Positions 40,765-49,588 of a DNA stretch of 64,000 bases are shown in pieces. Under the pieces are notes generated by a model, which saw only the letters and a program-made list of their open reading frames with translations, made no database searches and was not told the DNA's origin. The stretch covers positions 1 through 64,000 of the forward strand of contig CALCII010000001.1 in assembly GCA_937907395.1 (NCBI GenBank), given 5' to 3'. A program made the translations under genes and the position numbers. Origin of the DNA: an uncultured Chitinophagaceae bacterium. GTDB lineage: Bacteria > Bacteroidota > Bacteroidia > Chitinophagales > Chitinophagaceae. Numbering within the stretch: position 1 is the stretch's first letter; each line of letters starts with the position of its first letter.

Positions 40765-41892
40765 ATGAAACCTACTTCTCACATGCCCACTTCCAACCAG
40801 CCAGCAATCCTGTTGCTGGAAGATGGAAATGTTTTTCACGGTAAAGCATTTGGTAAAATTGGCACCACCACCGGTGAAATCTGTTTTAATACAGGAATGA
40901 CCGGCTACCAGGAAGTGTTTACAGATCCCAGTTATACCGGACAAGTGATCATCATGAATAATGTGCATGTAGGGAACTATGGCACGTTTGTAAATGATGT
41001 GGAAAGCGGTGGTGTGAAAATCAGCGGACTGATAGGCCGTAACCTGGAAGATCGGTTTTCCCGTTATGTAGCCGATGCGTCTTTACAGGACTATTTGGAA
41101 AAACAAAATATCGTTGCTATTGAAGATGTGGATACAAGAGCGTTGGTAACACATGTACGTACGAAAGGCGCCATGAATTGCATTATTTCATCTGAGATAT
41201 TGGACGTTGCTCAATTGAAAGCAGAACTGGACAAAGTTCCTTCCATGGATGGGCTGGAGTTGGCCAGCACCGTTAGCACCACGGAAGCTTATACACTGGG
41301 AGATGAAAACGCTGATATTCGTATTGCTGTAATGGATTTTGGTACCAAGAAAAATATCCTCACCTGCATGACAGACAGAGGGGCATACCTGAAAGTGTTC
41401 CCTGCAAAAACACCTGCTGCAGAAGTGATTGCTTTCAATCCGGATGGTTATTTTATTTCCAATGGCCCCGGCGATCCGGCCAGTATGGATTATGCTATTG
41501 CTACGGTGAAAGAAATTTTACAGCAACGAAAACCAACTTTTGGAATATGCCTTGGGCATCAGTTACTGGCTCTGGCAAATGATATATCAACCTTTAAAAT
41601 GCATCATGGCCACCGGGGATTGAATCACCCTGTAAAAAACATCATTACGGGACTGTGTGAAATCACCACACAGAACCATGGTTTTGGTGTGGATCCTGAA
41701 GCAGTGAAAAAAGCAGCGAATGTAGAAATCACACATGTGAACCTGAACGATGAATCCATTGAAGGAATCCGTTTGAAAGATCGTCCTGCATTCTCTGTGC
41801 AGTACCATCCGGAAAGCACACCGGGCCCCCATGATTCACGTTATTTGTTTGATGATTTTGTAAAACTGATCCGGGAACACAAGAATAATTAA
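40765..41892 (+). CDS. carA: Carbamoyl-phosphate synthase small subunit
   Basis: A 375-residue glutamine amidotransferase subunit that supplies ammonia to the large subunit for pyrimidine and arginine synthesis. The N-terminal domain (about 1-190) contains GNVFHGKAFGKIGTTTGEICFNTGMTGYQEV. The class I amidotransferase domain holds FISNGPGDPASMDYAI, the nucleophile Cys in TFGICLGHQLLAL, and the catalytic His/Glu in QYHPESTPGPHDS. carB is not adjacent. A strong terminator follows. Confidence 0.96.
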   Translation: MKPTSHMPTSNQPAILLLEDGNVFHGKAFGKIGTTTGEICFNTGMTGYQEVFTDPSYTGQVIIMNNVHVGNYGTFVNDVESGGVKISGLIGRNLEDRFSRYVADASLQDYLEKQNIVAIEDVDTRALVTHVRTKGAMNCIISSEILDVAQLKAELDKVPSMDGLELASTVSTTEAYTLGDENADIRIAVMDFGTKKNILTCMTDRGAYLKVFPAKTPAAEVIAFNPDGYFISNGPGDPASMDYAIATVKEILQQRKPTFGICLGHQLLALANDISTFKMHHGHRGLNHPVKNIITGLCEITTQNHGFGVDPEAVKKAANVEITHVNLNDESIEGIRLKDRPAFSVQYHPESTPGPHDSRYLFDDFVKLIREHKNN

Positions 41893-41914
41893 GAGGTGCA
41901 TTCTCTCAATACAT

Positions 41915-41947
41915 AAGCCACAAAGAAGTTTGTCTTTGTGGCTTTTT
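41915..41947 (+). terminator. Intrinsic terminator after carA
   Basis: The stem AAGCCACAAAGA/TCTTTGTGGCTT has a 6-nt loop and a run of T, 22 bp after the stop codon. Confidence 0.9.
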
Positions 41948-41958
41948 CATTGGAATTG

Positions 41959-41979
41959 CCTTCGACAGGCTCAGGCTGA
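41959..41979. repeat. TTCGACAGGCTCAGGCTGAC-type dispersed repeat
   Basis: The phrase CTTCGACAGGCTCAGGCTGA is a widespread intergenic repeat word in several bacterial phyla, recognised from general knowledge. A single copy is seen in this window, between carA and aroQ. Confidence 0.5.
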
Positions 41980-42067
41980 CAATTCATTTATTGAATCAGG
42001 AATATCTTATTAATTGAACGATGTAAGTGACTATAAGATCAATAATTAAAATTAGTATATTCGATAT

Positions 42068-42484
42068 ATGAAGATTGCCATTATCAATGGACCCAATTTA
42101 AACCTGCTGGGCACACGTGAACCGGATGTGTACGGCAAGCAAACATTTGAACAATACTTTGCAGATCTGCACAAGAAATATCCTTCCATTGAATTCAGTT
42201 ACTTTCAAAGTAATGTGGAAGGAGAACTGATCAATGAACTGCAAAGGGTGGGCTTCGATTATGATGGCATTATTTTTAATCCCGGTGGTTACACACATAC
42301 TTCTGTTGCCATTGGTGATGCCATTGCTGCTATTAAAACGCCGGTTGTGGAAGTACATATCTCCAATGTACATGCAAGGGAAGAGTTCCGAAAAATTTCA
42401 CATGTATCTGCCAAATGTAAAGGTACAGTAAGTGGCCTCGGGTTAAAGGGATATGAATTGGCCCTTTTGTCTTTTATCAGCTAA
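42068..42484 (+). CDS. aroQ: 3-dehydroquinate dehydratase, type II
   Basis: A 138-residue shikimate-pathway enzyme that removes water from 3-dehydroquinate. The type II signature is complete: IINGPNLNLLGTREPDVYG (catalytic Tyr and Arg region), QSNVEGELINELQ, INPGGYTHTSVAIGDAI-like segment and VEVHISNVHAREEFR with catalytic His. The gene stands alone after carA and converges with the membrane sulfatase operon. Confidence 0.96.
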   Translation: MKIAIINGPNLNLLGTREPDVYGKQTFEQYFADLHKKYPSIEFSYFQSNVEGELINELQRVGFDYDGIIFNPGGYTHTSVAIGDAIAAIKTPVVEVHISNVHAREEFRKISHVSAKCKGTVSGLGLKGYELALLSFIS

Positions 42485-42487
42485 GGA

Positions 42488-44002
42488 TTAATACTCCAGC
42501 TTCATACGGTTGTACCAGGGCTTTTGCAACGGCAATTGCTGCTTCATGTATTTATTCAATACAATTCTGAAGGTATTGGGTAAGAAAAGTGAATCTGTAA
42601 TTGCTTGATAGTCTTTGTCGGGAAAATAAACCGCACTCAGGTTTTTGTAGATATGATCATTGCCAAATTTTTCACGATTGTATTTACGCATACCGTGATC
42701 TCCCTGAATAATAATCACAGCAGGACGTTGATTCTTTTCCTGAATCTCTTTAGCAAGGTTGATGATCATTTGCCGGGTGTAGGCGAGCTGCTGAATGTAA
42801 GCCGAACCATCTGATACTTTCTGTTCATAGATTTTTAAATTCCAGTCGGGTGTAGTTCCGGTGCTGTCAAATTTGAACGGATCGTGTGGCAATGAAAAAT
42901 GAGCAAACACAAATTTGGGTTGTTTGTTCTTTAACGCAAGCGAAGAATCTATTATGCTTTTTGCTCTTGAAATATTGTATAAATCCAGTTCAATATATTT
43001 CTTGATTTCATTTGGAAACAGGGATGGTAAGCGCTTCATAAAGACCCAGCCAATATCCTGTTTCAACCGGTTGAAGAATGTTTGATTGCGAATCATATCT
43101 GTTGCTTCACCCCACCAGCCTTCTGTGGAACCAATACCCGGTTGTTGATGAAAGTTGAAGGAACTGGCATTGATAGTTGTATAACCGGAGCGGCGAAGAA
43201 AAGGCATGAGCTGACTGTTATACAGCAGTTGATTGGCCTGGTATACTTCTTTGAAACTCACTTGTTCATTATAGCTGTAAGGGTATTCTCCCATATCAAA
43301 CACCGAACAGAGTGATGGAATGGTGATGGAAAAACCACTTGTTGACAAGGGGGATACTCTGAAGCCCAGTTGTTGCAGTCCGCTGTCTAACGAACTGTTA
43401 TCATAACCTGTGAGCGTTTTTACAGAAGCAGTAGAAGGGTGTTCGTCGAAAATAACATAGTAGATGTCGGGCAATGAGTCGGTGGTTGTTACCGGATTCA
43501 ACACCGGAACGTTTTCTGTTTTGAATTGATTTCTTGTTGTATAATATTCTTTTCCTTTTATAACCGGCTGAATGAATTCGAATACAATCAATACAAGGAA
43601 CGTAAGCGATAAGTAATTGTGTAGAGAAGGATATGATTGCTCCTTTTTCCGAAGAAGAAAAAAGACAGTTATAACAAGAGTGAAGATAATTGGCAGAATG
43701 ACCGAGTAGTGTGTAAGCAACGAAAGAGCCGGAACATTTTTAATAGCTGTTAATGCCGATGAAAAAAATAAATAGATGATTAAAAGAAACGTGGTGAACA
43801 GGGCGCTGTTATCCTTATTTCTGAAAAGTACATTGAAGAGGAATACTAAGAAAGCAGGAGCAATCAGCCATCCAATTACAGAACCGGTAAGTTCTTTGAA
43901 TGGAACTAATCCCAGAAAATCAAAATAATTATGAACAATAAAAAAAACAGGCACTGCAAAGCAATGGAAAAGCGGGGACGCTATTTTTTTAATGAGCTTC
44001 AT
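42488..44002 (-). CDS. Membrane-anchored alkaline phosphatase/sulfatase superfamily protein, paralogue 2
   Basis: A 504-residue protein with about five membrane helices in residues 1-150. A catalytic domain of the alkaline-phosphatase superfamily follows: DIYYVIFDEHPSTASVKTLTGYDN with metal-ligand Asp, FAHFSLPHDPFKFDSTG, and IIIQGDHGMRKYNREKFG carrying the D-H metal pair. The layout resembles LtaS/EptA-like or arylsulfatase-like enzymes that transfer or remove charged groups on envelope polymers. The start follows the stop of the upstream paralogue with no gap, so the two are tandem products of duplication. Substrate unknown. Confidence 0.8.
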   Translation of the reverse strand: MKLIKKIASPLFHCFAVPVFFIVHNYFDFLGLVPFKELTGSVIGWLIAPAFLVFLFNVLFRNKDNSALFTTFLLIIYLFFSSALTAIKNVPALSLLTHYSVILPIIFTLVITVFFLLRKKEQSYPSLHNYLSLTFLVLIVFEFIQPVIKGKEYYTTRNQFKTENVPVLNPVTTTDSLPDIYYVIFDEHPSTASVKTLTGYDNSSLDSGLQQLGFRVSPLSTSGFSITIPSLCSVFDMGEYPYSYNEQVSFKEVYQANQLLYNSQLMPFLRRSGYTTINASSFNFHQQPGIGSTEGWWGEATDMIRNQTFFNRLKQDIGWVFMKRLPSLFPNEIKKYIELDLYNISRAKSIIDSSLALKNKQPKFVFAHFSLPHDPFKFDSTGTTPDWNLKIYEQKVSDGSAYIQQLAYTRQMIINLAKEIQEKNQRPAVIIIQGDHGMRKYNREKFGNDHIYKNLSAVYFPDKDYQAITDSLFLPNTFRIVLNKYMKQQLPLQKPWYNRMKLEY

Positions 44003-45502
44003 TTATTTAATCTGGATGAAATGTGTTTCCGGTTTCAACAAAGGTAATTGCTGCTGAAAGTATCTATTGAAAATATACCTGAATGTATTGGTAGTATAAG
44101 CCAGTTCTTTTGGGATTTCCTGATTATTACCGGGGAAATAAACTGCATTCAGAACACTGAACACTCTCGGGCTCACATCTTCCAGTTCCCTGGCACCATG
44201 ATCGCCCTGGAAAATGATAATGGCCGGTCTTCTGGATTGAGCTTTGATCTTTTGTGCCAATGAAACTATCAGCTTTCTGCAATACACCAACTGATTGATA
44301 TAAAGTTGGGTAAAGGATTCAGATCGTTCATCCGGACCTATGTAGTCAATTTGCTTTCCGGTGCTATCAAATTTGAATGGTTCATGAGGGAGATACAAAT
44401 GCGTATAGCAAAATCGTGGCCGGGTTGATCCTGTATCGGCGATTATTTGTTCCACACGTTGCAGACTTGTTGCTGTTGCCTGCAGATCACTTTTGTATAA
44501 CTCGTGATCCAGATTTTTAAAAAAAGATGGCAATGCCCAATTGTAAACCTGGTACAAATGAGACGGTAAAGTTTGATTGGTGATTAATTCTTCCGGAGCC
44601 GACCATGCTGCATAAGGAATGGCAGACGTATCAGATGAATAGATCGGGAAAGTGGAAGCATTGATAATATCGTATCCATTTGATAACAGAAACGGAACAA
44701 CAACATTTCTTTCAATCGACATACGTGCTTTGTACATTTCATGAAAGTTGATATTTGTTTTTTGTTGTAAAGGCACCTGCGCCATATTGAAGATAGACGC
44801 CATTGTTATCAATGTATAATTGGACGTGCTTACCGGTGCATCCGGGAATACAAAATCAAATTTCTGTAACGTACTGTCAAGTATATCATTGTTATATTGA
44901 AACTGTTCCCGGATAGCCGGTGTGCTTCCATGCATATCAAAGAGAAAATAATAGATATCCGGTTTTACAGATGTATCTGCAACTGATTTTTTCAATTCAG
45001 GTATATGATCTTGTATGAATCGATTTTGTTTTTCATTCTTTCCCTGCATTCGGAACAATAGCTGTACTGCATCAATTACAATAAAGCATAGCACAACAAT
45101 CAACAGCAACCGGTGAAGCTTCAGTGTGGGTATCCATTTATTTCTCTTTAGCAACAGGAAAGAGAAAAGGGTAAGAATCAGTAACAAAACCAGAAATACG
45201 GGCCAGGAAAAAAGATGCCCGGCAACAGGAACCTGTATCAGCAGTTGATGAATCGCCACTGCAAAAAAATACTGAACGAGCAATAGAAAACTGAACAACC
45301 CGGCTTTGTTTTTTTGTTTCAGTAAAATTTTAGAAAAAAACAAACTGATTGCCGGAAGTAGTAGCCACAGAATAAAATGGATCCATAGTTTCCTTGGATC
45401 AACAAGTCCATAAAAATCAAACAGGTTATGGACAATGAAGAAAACAGGAAGCAGGAAACTGTGCAAAGGGTTGGGCGCTATTTGTTTCAGGAAGCGAATC
45501 AT
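44003..45502 (-). CDS. Membrane-anchored alkaline phosphatase/sulfatase superfamily protein, paralogue 1
   Basis: A 499-residue paralogue of the next gene with the same plan: about five N-terminal helices, then PDIYYFLFDMHGSTPAIREQF, CYTHLYLPHEPFKFDSTG and IIIFQGDHGARELEDVSP. The two differ at most positions but align end to end, so the duplication is old. The gene overlaps the upstream methyltransferase gene by 4 bp. Association with a methyltransferase and a small membrane protein suggests a shared envelope-modification task; this is inference. Confidence 0.8.
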   Translation of the reverse strand: MIRFLKQIAPNPLHSFLLPVFFIVHNLFDFYGLVDPRKLWIHFILWLLLPAISLFFSKILLKQKNKAGLFSFLLLVQYFFAVAIHQLLIQVPVAGHLFSWPVFLVLLLILTLFSFLLLKRNKWIPTLKLHRLLLIVVLCFIVIDAVQLLFRMQGKNEKQNRFIQDHIPELKKSVADTSVKPDIYYFLFDMHGSTPAIREQFQYNNDILDSTLQKFDFVFPDAPVSTSNYTLITMASIFNMAQVPLQQKTNINFHEMYKARMSIERNVVVPFLLSNGYDIINASTFPIYSSDTSAIPYAAWSAPEELITNQTLPSHLYQVYNWALPSFFKNLDHELYKSDLQATATSLQRVEQIIADTGSTRPRFCYTHLYLPHEPFKFDSTGKQIDYIGPDERSESFTQLYINQLVYCRKLIVSLAQKIKAQSRRPAIIIFQGDHGARELEDVSPRVFSVLNAVYFPGNNQEIPKELAYTTNTFRYIFNRYFQQQLPLLKPETHFIQIK

Positions 45503-46875
45503 TTCTTTTGCATCAGGTAGAGCGTTCGTTCCGAATGCTCAATGGGTTCTTTTTTTATGATTGTAAAATAGGAAGAAAATGCGTGTTCAAATTCTTCAAT
45601 GGTATAGTTGCTGAATATGTCTTCCCGGGTGCTGAGCATGCCAGTAACTTTAGGATCCGACTTTGGCACAAATTCAATAATCAGCTGCTGTGTATATTTT
45701 GCAAACAAAGAGGCTACCATTACAAATGGAATATTTTTTCCAATAGTAAGATGATGAATGAGTGCGAGTGCAAATCCAAGATCGAACTGTTTCCTTGAAA
45801 AAAAAGAGGTCTGCTCTTTATTGTCCCAACCCATCGCAGGCGATGGTTGTGTAATGTCTAATACCAACGGAAGAATGTTATGTATCTTTTCTTCTTTCAG
45901 ATTGCTATGCAATGATCCGATACAACGGCTGTCAAAATCGGTAGACACAACAAATGCATCTTGTTTGCATAGTTTTGAAAACTCGCCTTCATTTGCTCCA
46001 AAATCACAAACTGTTGTATAGTTGAGTTGTTGCAACCACTGTTGCATTTTTGTTTTCTTAGCCGAGAGATAATTATTGCTGATGATGGTTTCTTCGTAAT
46101 AATTACTCCAGGTGGAAACTTCTGTCGGTAATTTTAATTTGCTGATACAGTCTTCCAGGCTTTGCAGAATATTCTTCAACTGTTGTTTGGATAAAGGTTT
46201 TTCTTTTGCACTCCCTTGATCACCTTTATTTTTATTCTTCAAGCGTGCATGTAAGTGAACATGCAGGAACACAGATGCTTTGAATTTGGTTGTAAAAGGA
46301 AGTAAGCGGGCAGTATAAGATGCATTGACTCCTTCAGGGTGCGCCAATAATAATTGATGCACTTCCAAGCCATTATAGGCAGCCAGTAATAAAGGATTTA
46401 AAAAACATTCACAGAATTGGCGATAGGCAATCCATGGTGTCCCTTCTTTATACAATTCCAGCGAAAGAATGTCAATCAACTGAGGTTTGCCTTCCACAAA
46501 CTGAATATTCAGGTGTGTGGCATCTTTCAGGATCATTCCTTTTTCAAGCGCCGTTTTACAAATGCGCAAGGTTGCCAATGCGGCATCCTTCAATTGTTCA
46601 AAACTCCATTCCCATGCATAATTTAAAAAAGGAATTTGCTGCGGGTGCAGGATTTTATAACAATTGCTGCTTGTGTTCTCTGTTGCTTCCACTTCTGTGA
46701 AAGGAAGCATGAGATGCTTTTTAATAAGTGTTTGATACAAGCCGGATTGCAAGAGGTGATCGTAGTGTTCACGATACAACGTTGATACAAAGCGGAATAT
46801 TTGTCCGTCTTTTTCGAACACATATCCCGATGGATCACGGAACGATGCCGGATGATGGTTATTCGGCAGACTCAT
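45499..46875 (-). CDS. SAM-dependent methyltransferase, NoeA-like
   Basis: A 458-residue protein. The N-terminal 230 residues resemble an inactive kinase-like or substrate-handling region (FEKDGQIFRFVSTLYREHYDHLLQSGLY, LIDILSLELYKEGTPWIAYRQFCECFLNP). The C-terminal half is a Rossmann methyltransferase with motif I VCDFGANEGEFSKLC and an acidic motif II (STDFDSRC). The overall architecture is that of the nodulation protein NoeA group, whose exact reaction is unknown. The gene is coupled to its neighbours by overlaps on both sides (17 bp upstream, 4 bp downstream). Confidence 0.75.
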   Translation of the reverse strand: MSLPNNHHPASFRDPSGYVFEKDGQIFRFVSTLYREHYDHLLQSGLYQTLIKKHLMLPFTEVEATENTSSNCYKILHPQQIPFLNYAWEWSFEQLKDAALATLRICKTALEKGMILKDATHLNIQFVEGKPQLIDILSLELYKEGTPWIAYRQFCECFLNPLLLAAYNGLEVHQLLLAHPEGVNASYTARLLPFTTKFKASVFLHVHLHARLKNKNKGDQGSAKEKPLSKQQLKNILQSLEDCISKLKLPTEVSTWSNYYEETIISNNYLSAKKTKMQQWLQQLNYTTVCDFGANEGEFSKLCKQDAFVVSTDFDSRCIGSLHSNLKEEKIHNILPLVLDITQPSPAMGWDNKEQTSFFSRKQFDLGFALALIHHLTIGKNIPFVMVASLFAKYTQQLIIEFVPKSDPKVTGMLSTREDIFSNYTIEEFEHAFSSYFTIIKKEPIEHSERTLYLMQKK

Positions 46876-47032
46876 TCTCGTCTTCTTCTTTGTTAACCGG
46901 TCCTTTTACAAAAAAACTTTTCACCCAGAGCCAGGCGTTTTTGAAATAAAATAAAACGCCCAGCACTGCTGCAATAATTACCTGCAGCAGGTAGCTTCCG
47001 CTACCGGGATCAATGTATAACAAATGCATCAT
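46859..47032 (-). CDS. Small conserved membrane protein with DPGSGSYLLQ motif (57 aa)
   Basis: A short gene encoding 57 residues. It starts MMHLLYIDPGSGSYLLQVII, has one hydrophobic helix (about 14-32), then an amphipathic KNAWLWVKSFFVKG and an acidic tail (KEEDENESAE). The I-D-P-G-S-G-S motif followed by one helix is a recurring small-protein type that I have seen near sulfatase-like and NoeA-like genes. Its start overlaps the peptidase stop (ATGA), and its end overlaps the methyltransferase start by 17 bp, so it is translated within the operon. Function unknown; a scaffold or assembly role in the membrane is plausible. Confidence 0.8.
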   Translation of the reverse strand: MMHLLYIDPGSGSYLLQVIIAAVLGVLFYFKNAWLWVKSFFVKGPVNKEEDENESAE

Positions 47033-48144
47033 AAATAGCGGAGGTTGGTTTTTGGTGTCAGGGCCAGCAATGTTTCATACATCAGCTGAATGGTGTTTTC
47101 AATATCAGTTTTGTGCAACATTTCAACTGTGGTATGCATATAACGTAAAGGAATACTGATGAGCACAGAAGGGCAACCATCATTCGCATAAGCAAATGAA
47201 TCAGTATCGGTACCGGTGCTGCGGCTGAGTGAACGCCATTGAACAGGAATTTTTTTCTTCTCAGCAATATCAGTTACAAAATCTAATAGTTTGTTGTGAA
47301 CTGCGGGTGCTGTTGCCAGTGAAGGGCCTTTGCCACAAGAGATCTCTCCTTCCACAATTTTACTGATCATGGGAGTGGAGGTATCATGTGTAACGTCTGT
47401 AACAATTGCCACATTTGGTTTGATGCGACGGGCAATCATTTCTGCACCACGCAAACCAATTTCTTCCTGCACGGCATTCACAATGTATAAACCAAAGGGA
47501 AGTTTCTTTTTATTTTCTTTCAACAGGCGTGCCACTTCTGCAATCATGAAACCACCAATACGGTTGTCAAATGCACGGGCAATGTAATAGTCATACGAAA
47601 GTTCATCAAACCCTTCTTCATAAGTGACAACACATCCCACTTTAATGCCCAGTTCTTCCACTTCTTTTTTGGAACGTGCACCACAATCCAGCCAGAGATT
47701 ATCCACCTTGGGTTGTGGTTCTTTCTGGTCGGGACTGTTCAAACGGGTATGAATAGCAGGCCATCCAAAGACAGCTTTCACAATTCCTTTTTTACCATGA
47801 ATGAGTACACGTTTTGCCGGAGCAATCTGGTGATCCACACCTCCGTTCCTTTTCAGGTAAATCAATCCATCGGGTGAGATATAATTCACAAACCAGCTGA
47901 TTTCATCGGCATGGGCTTCAATCACTACCTTAAACGGATGTTCGGGATTGATCACACCTACAGCCGTACCATAAGCATCGGTAAAATGAGTGTCAATATA
48001 GGGCTTTATGTAGTCGAGCCATACTTTTTGTCCGCTGGTTTCAAAACCAACCGGAGAATGGGTATTGTGGTAATTCTTCAGAAAGTCAATGGATGCAGCT
48101 GTAAGGATCGATTTCTTCTTCGTGTTTTTGGATGCTTTTGCCAT
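47029..48144 (-). CDS. M42-family aminopeptidase/endoglucanase-like metalloprotein
   Basis: A 371-residue cytoplasmic di-metal peptidase of the M42 (FrvX/TET) family, which forms dodecameric aminopeptidase shells. Conserved metal-site segments: VVIEAHADEISWFVNYI, ARAFDNRIGGFMIAEV, AVQEEIGLRGAEM (catalytic Glu pair), ATDVTHD-like VTDVTHDTSTP, and a C-terminal RYMHTTVEMLHK with a His ligand. An N-terminal Lys-rich stretch precedes the catalytic part. It is the first gene of the coupled operon leading to the membrane sulfatases, though an obvious functional link is missing. Confidence 0.88.
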   Translation of the reverse strand: MAKASKNTKKKSILTAASIDFLKNYHNTHSPVGFETSGQKVWLDYIKPYIDTHFTDAYGTAVGVINPEHPFKVVIEAHADEISWFVNYISPDGLIYLKRNGGVDHQIAPAKRVLIHGKKGIVKAVFGWPAIHTRLNSPDQKEPQPKVDNLWLDCGARSKKEVEELGIKVGCVVTYEEGFDELSYDYYIARAFDNRIGGFMIAEVARLLKENKKKLPFGLYIVNAVQEEIGLRGAEMIARRIKPNVAIVTDVTHDTSTPMISKIVEGEISCGKGPSLATAPAVHNKLLDFVTDIAEKKKIPVQWRSLSRSTGTDTDSFAYANDGCPSVLISIPLRYMHTTVEMLHKTDIENTIQLMYETLLALTPKTNLRYL

Positions 48145-48224
48145 AGAAACTGTTTTGGCAAATGTACTATTTCGCCTCCATTGAACCGCCTTTGTGTGTC
48201 AATGAAATGAAGCGGATTGTGATT

Positions 48225-49070
48225 CTAAAAAATTGTCTCTGTAACGGTTAAAACAGGTGCCAGTAACAAAATTCCGTCCACCCAGCCTAAGTAAAACAGG
48301 TCGCCGGGAGCTTTCCGGGAATAGACCAGCAGGAACCAGAGGGCAGCAGCATTTGCCAGCTGAAATAAATGATTGAAGTGATGCGTTTCGATGGCGAAGA
48401 ACAGTACCAATAAACCATAGGCCAGCAGGTTCAGCAGAAAAAAGATCCGTTGCTGGTGTTCGTTAAGGTGATTGGCTGGTGTGTGAACGCCCCATTCGAG
48501 GTCAACCAGGTGATCCCGGTAATCAAAAATGAAAGTGGCCATTGCTACCAACATCAATCTTTCTCCAAACAGCAACAAAAAAGAACTGTCCATTGATTGA
48601 TTACTCGCAAGTGCCGGCAAAAAAACAGTGGCATAGGCCCACACAAACCCTATAAAATAGCTTTTTATAAAGGTTAATACCAGCGGAAGCTGAATGGGTT
48701 TCTTCAATAACAAGGGAGCAGTGTAAGATGCATTTAACGCAATGCCGGCAAGGATCGCAATAAGTAAGGTAGGAAGTTGAAATGCAAAATAGATAGTTCC
48801 GAAAAAAGATAGAAACAATATTGCCCTTGTTGTGATTGGATGTTGCCGGAACCAATCGAGCTGTTCTGAATTTCTGTCTTTTAATGATCCAAGATATACA
48901 TGCAGATTATAACTGAATAAGGTGGCGAAGAATGTGAATCCATAGAGGGTACTTTCATCAACAGAATGCTGAAGTTCAGTGATTGTTTGCCAGCACAAAA
49001 GAGTGGCTGCTGACGAAATCAGAAAATGATAAAACAGTAATGAAGTAACTGTATACTTAATTGGGTTCAT
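48225..49070 (-). CDS. UbiA-like polytopic membrane protein
   Basis: A 281-residue membrane protein with about eight helices. The plan suggests the UbiA prenyltransferase superfamily: an N-terminal helical hairpin with a polar loop (FSYNLHVYLGSLKDRN) and a second polar loop with FDYRDHLVDLEWG, which could supply the two metal-binding motifs. The first motif is not the classic NDxxDxxxD, so activity is uncertain. The ATG overlaps the stop codon of the upstream lipoprotein gene. No quinone genes are adjacent. Confidence 0.6.
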   Translation of the reverse strand: MNPIKYTVTSLLFYHFLISSAATLLCWQTITELQHSVDESTLYGFTFFATLFSYNLHVYLGSLKDRNSEQLDWFRQHPITTRAILFLSFFGTIYFAFQLPTLLIAILAGIALNASYTAPLLLKKPIQLPLVLTFIKSYFIGFVWAYATVFLPALASNQSMDSSFLLLFGERLMLVAMATFIFDYRDHLVDLEWGVHTPANHLNEHQQRIFFLLNLLAYGLLVLFFAIETHHFNHLFQLANAAALWFLLVYSRKAPGDLFYLGWVDGILLLAPVLTVTETIF

Positions 49071-49540
49071 TATAAACTGATCACAACAGGATTTGTTGTA
49101 ACGGTGTCACTAATGTTACCGGCTTTATCTTTCACCCAGAATTTAAAAACAGATGTGTCTTTGCGTGGAGCACAAAATGGTCCGCCTATTCCTGCATATC
49201 CTTCCAGTTGCAGGGTAGAGAATTTCAACATAAAACGCACTTTCTGATTGCCGGACGGATAGGAGGGAATGGCGTAATTGAGATTGGAAATAGAATTACC
49301 CGGACAAGGAAATGCAATGGCGGCATCTTTTTTCAGGATAAATATACTATCGGTAACATCTCCTTCTTTATCAAGCACATCAAAATTGATATCAATGATA
49401 GTGCCATTGCCATTGGCGGTAGACACTTCACGAACATCCACCGATTTCATCTCAATCTTTGGTTTCGTGGCATATTTATCTTTTTTACAAGCCGAAAAGA
49501 TAACGGACGATACAAGAAGAAGTAATAGTTTTGCCTTCAT
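49070..49540 (-). CDS. Hypothetical lipoprotein (156 aa)
   Basis: An exported lipoprotein with a signal peptide ending SSVIFSAC (Cys18) and a basic segment after it (KKDKYATKPKIEMKSVD). The rest is one or two beta-sandwich-like units (GTIIDINFDVLDKEGDVTDSIFILKKD; FKFWVKDKAGNISDTVTTNPVVI), resembling an Ig-like surface domain. Two Cys (in PCPGN and PFCAP) may form a disulfide. The start at 49540 is chosen because it is where the signal begins. It is coupled to the UbiA-like gene. No specific function is recognised. Confidence 0.7.
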   Translation of the reverse strand: MKAKLLLLLVSSVIFSACKKDKYATKPKIEMKSVDVREVSTANGNGTIIDINFDVLDKEGDVTDSIFILKKDAAIAFPCPGNSISNLNYAIPSYPSGNQKVRFMLKFSTLQLEGYAGIGGPFCAPRKDTSVFKFWVKDKAGNISDTVTTNPVVISL

Positions 49541-49588
49541 TGATATGCTTTCTCTTTCAAATGTACACAAACCATCAACAATAACACA

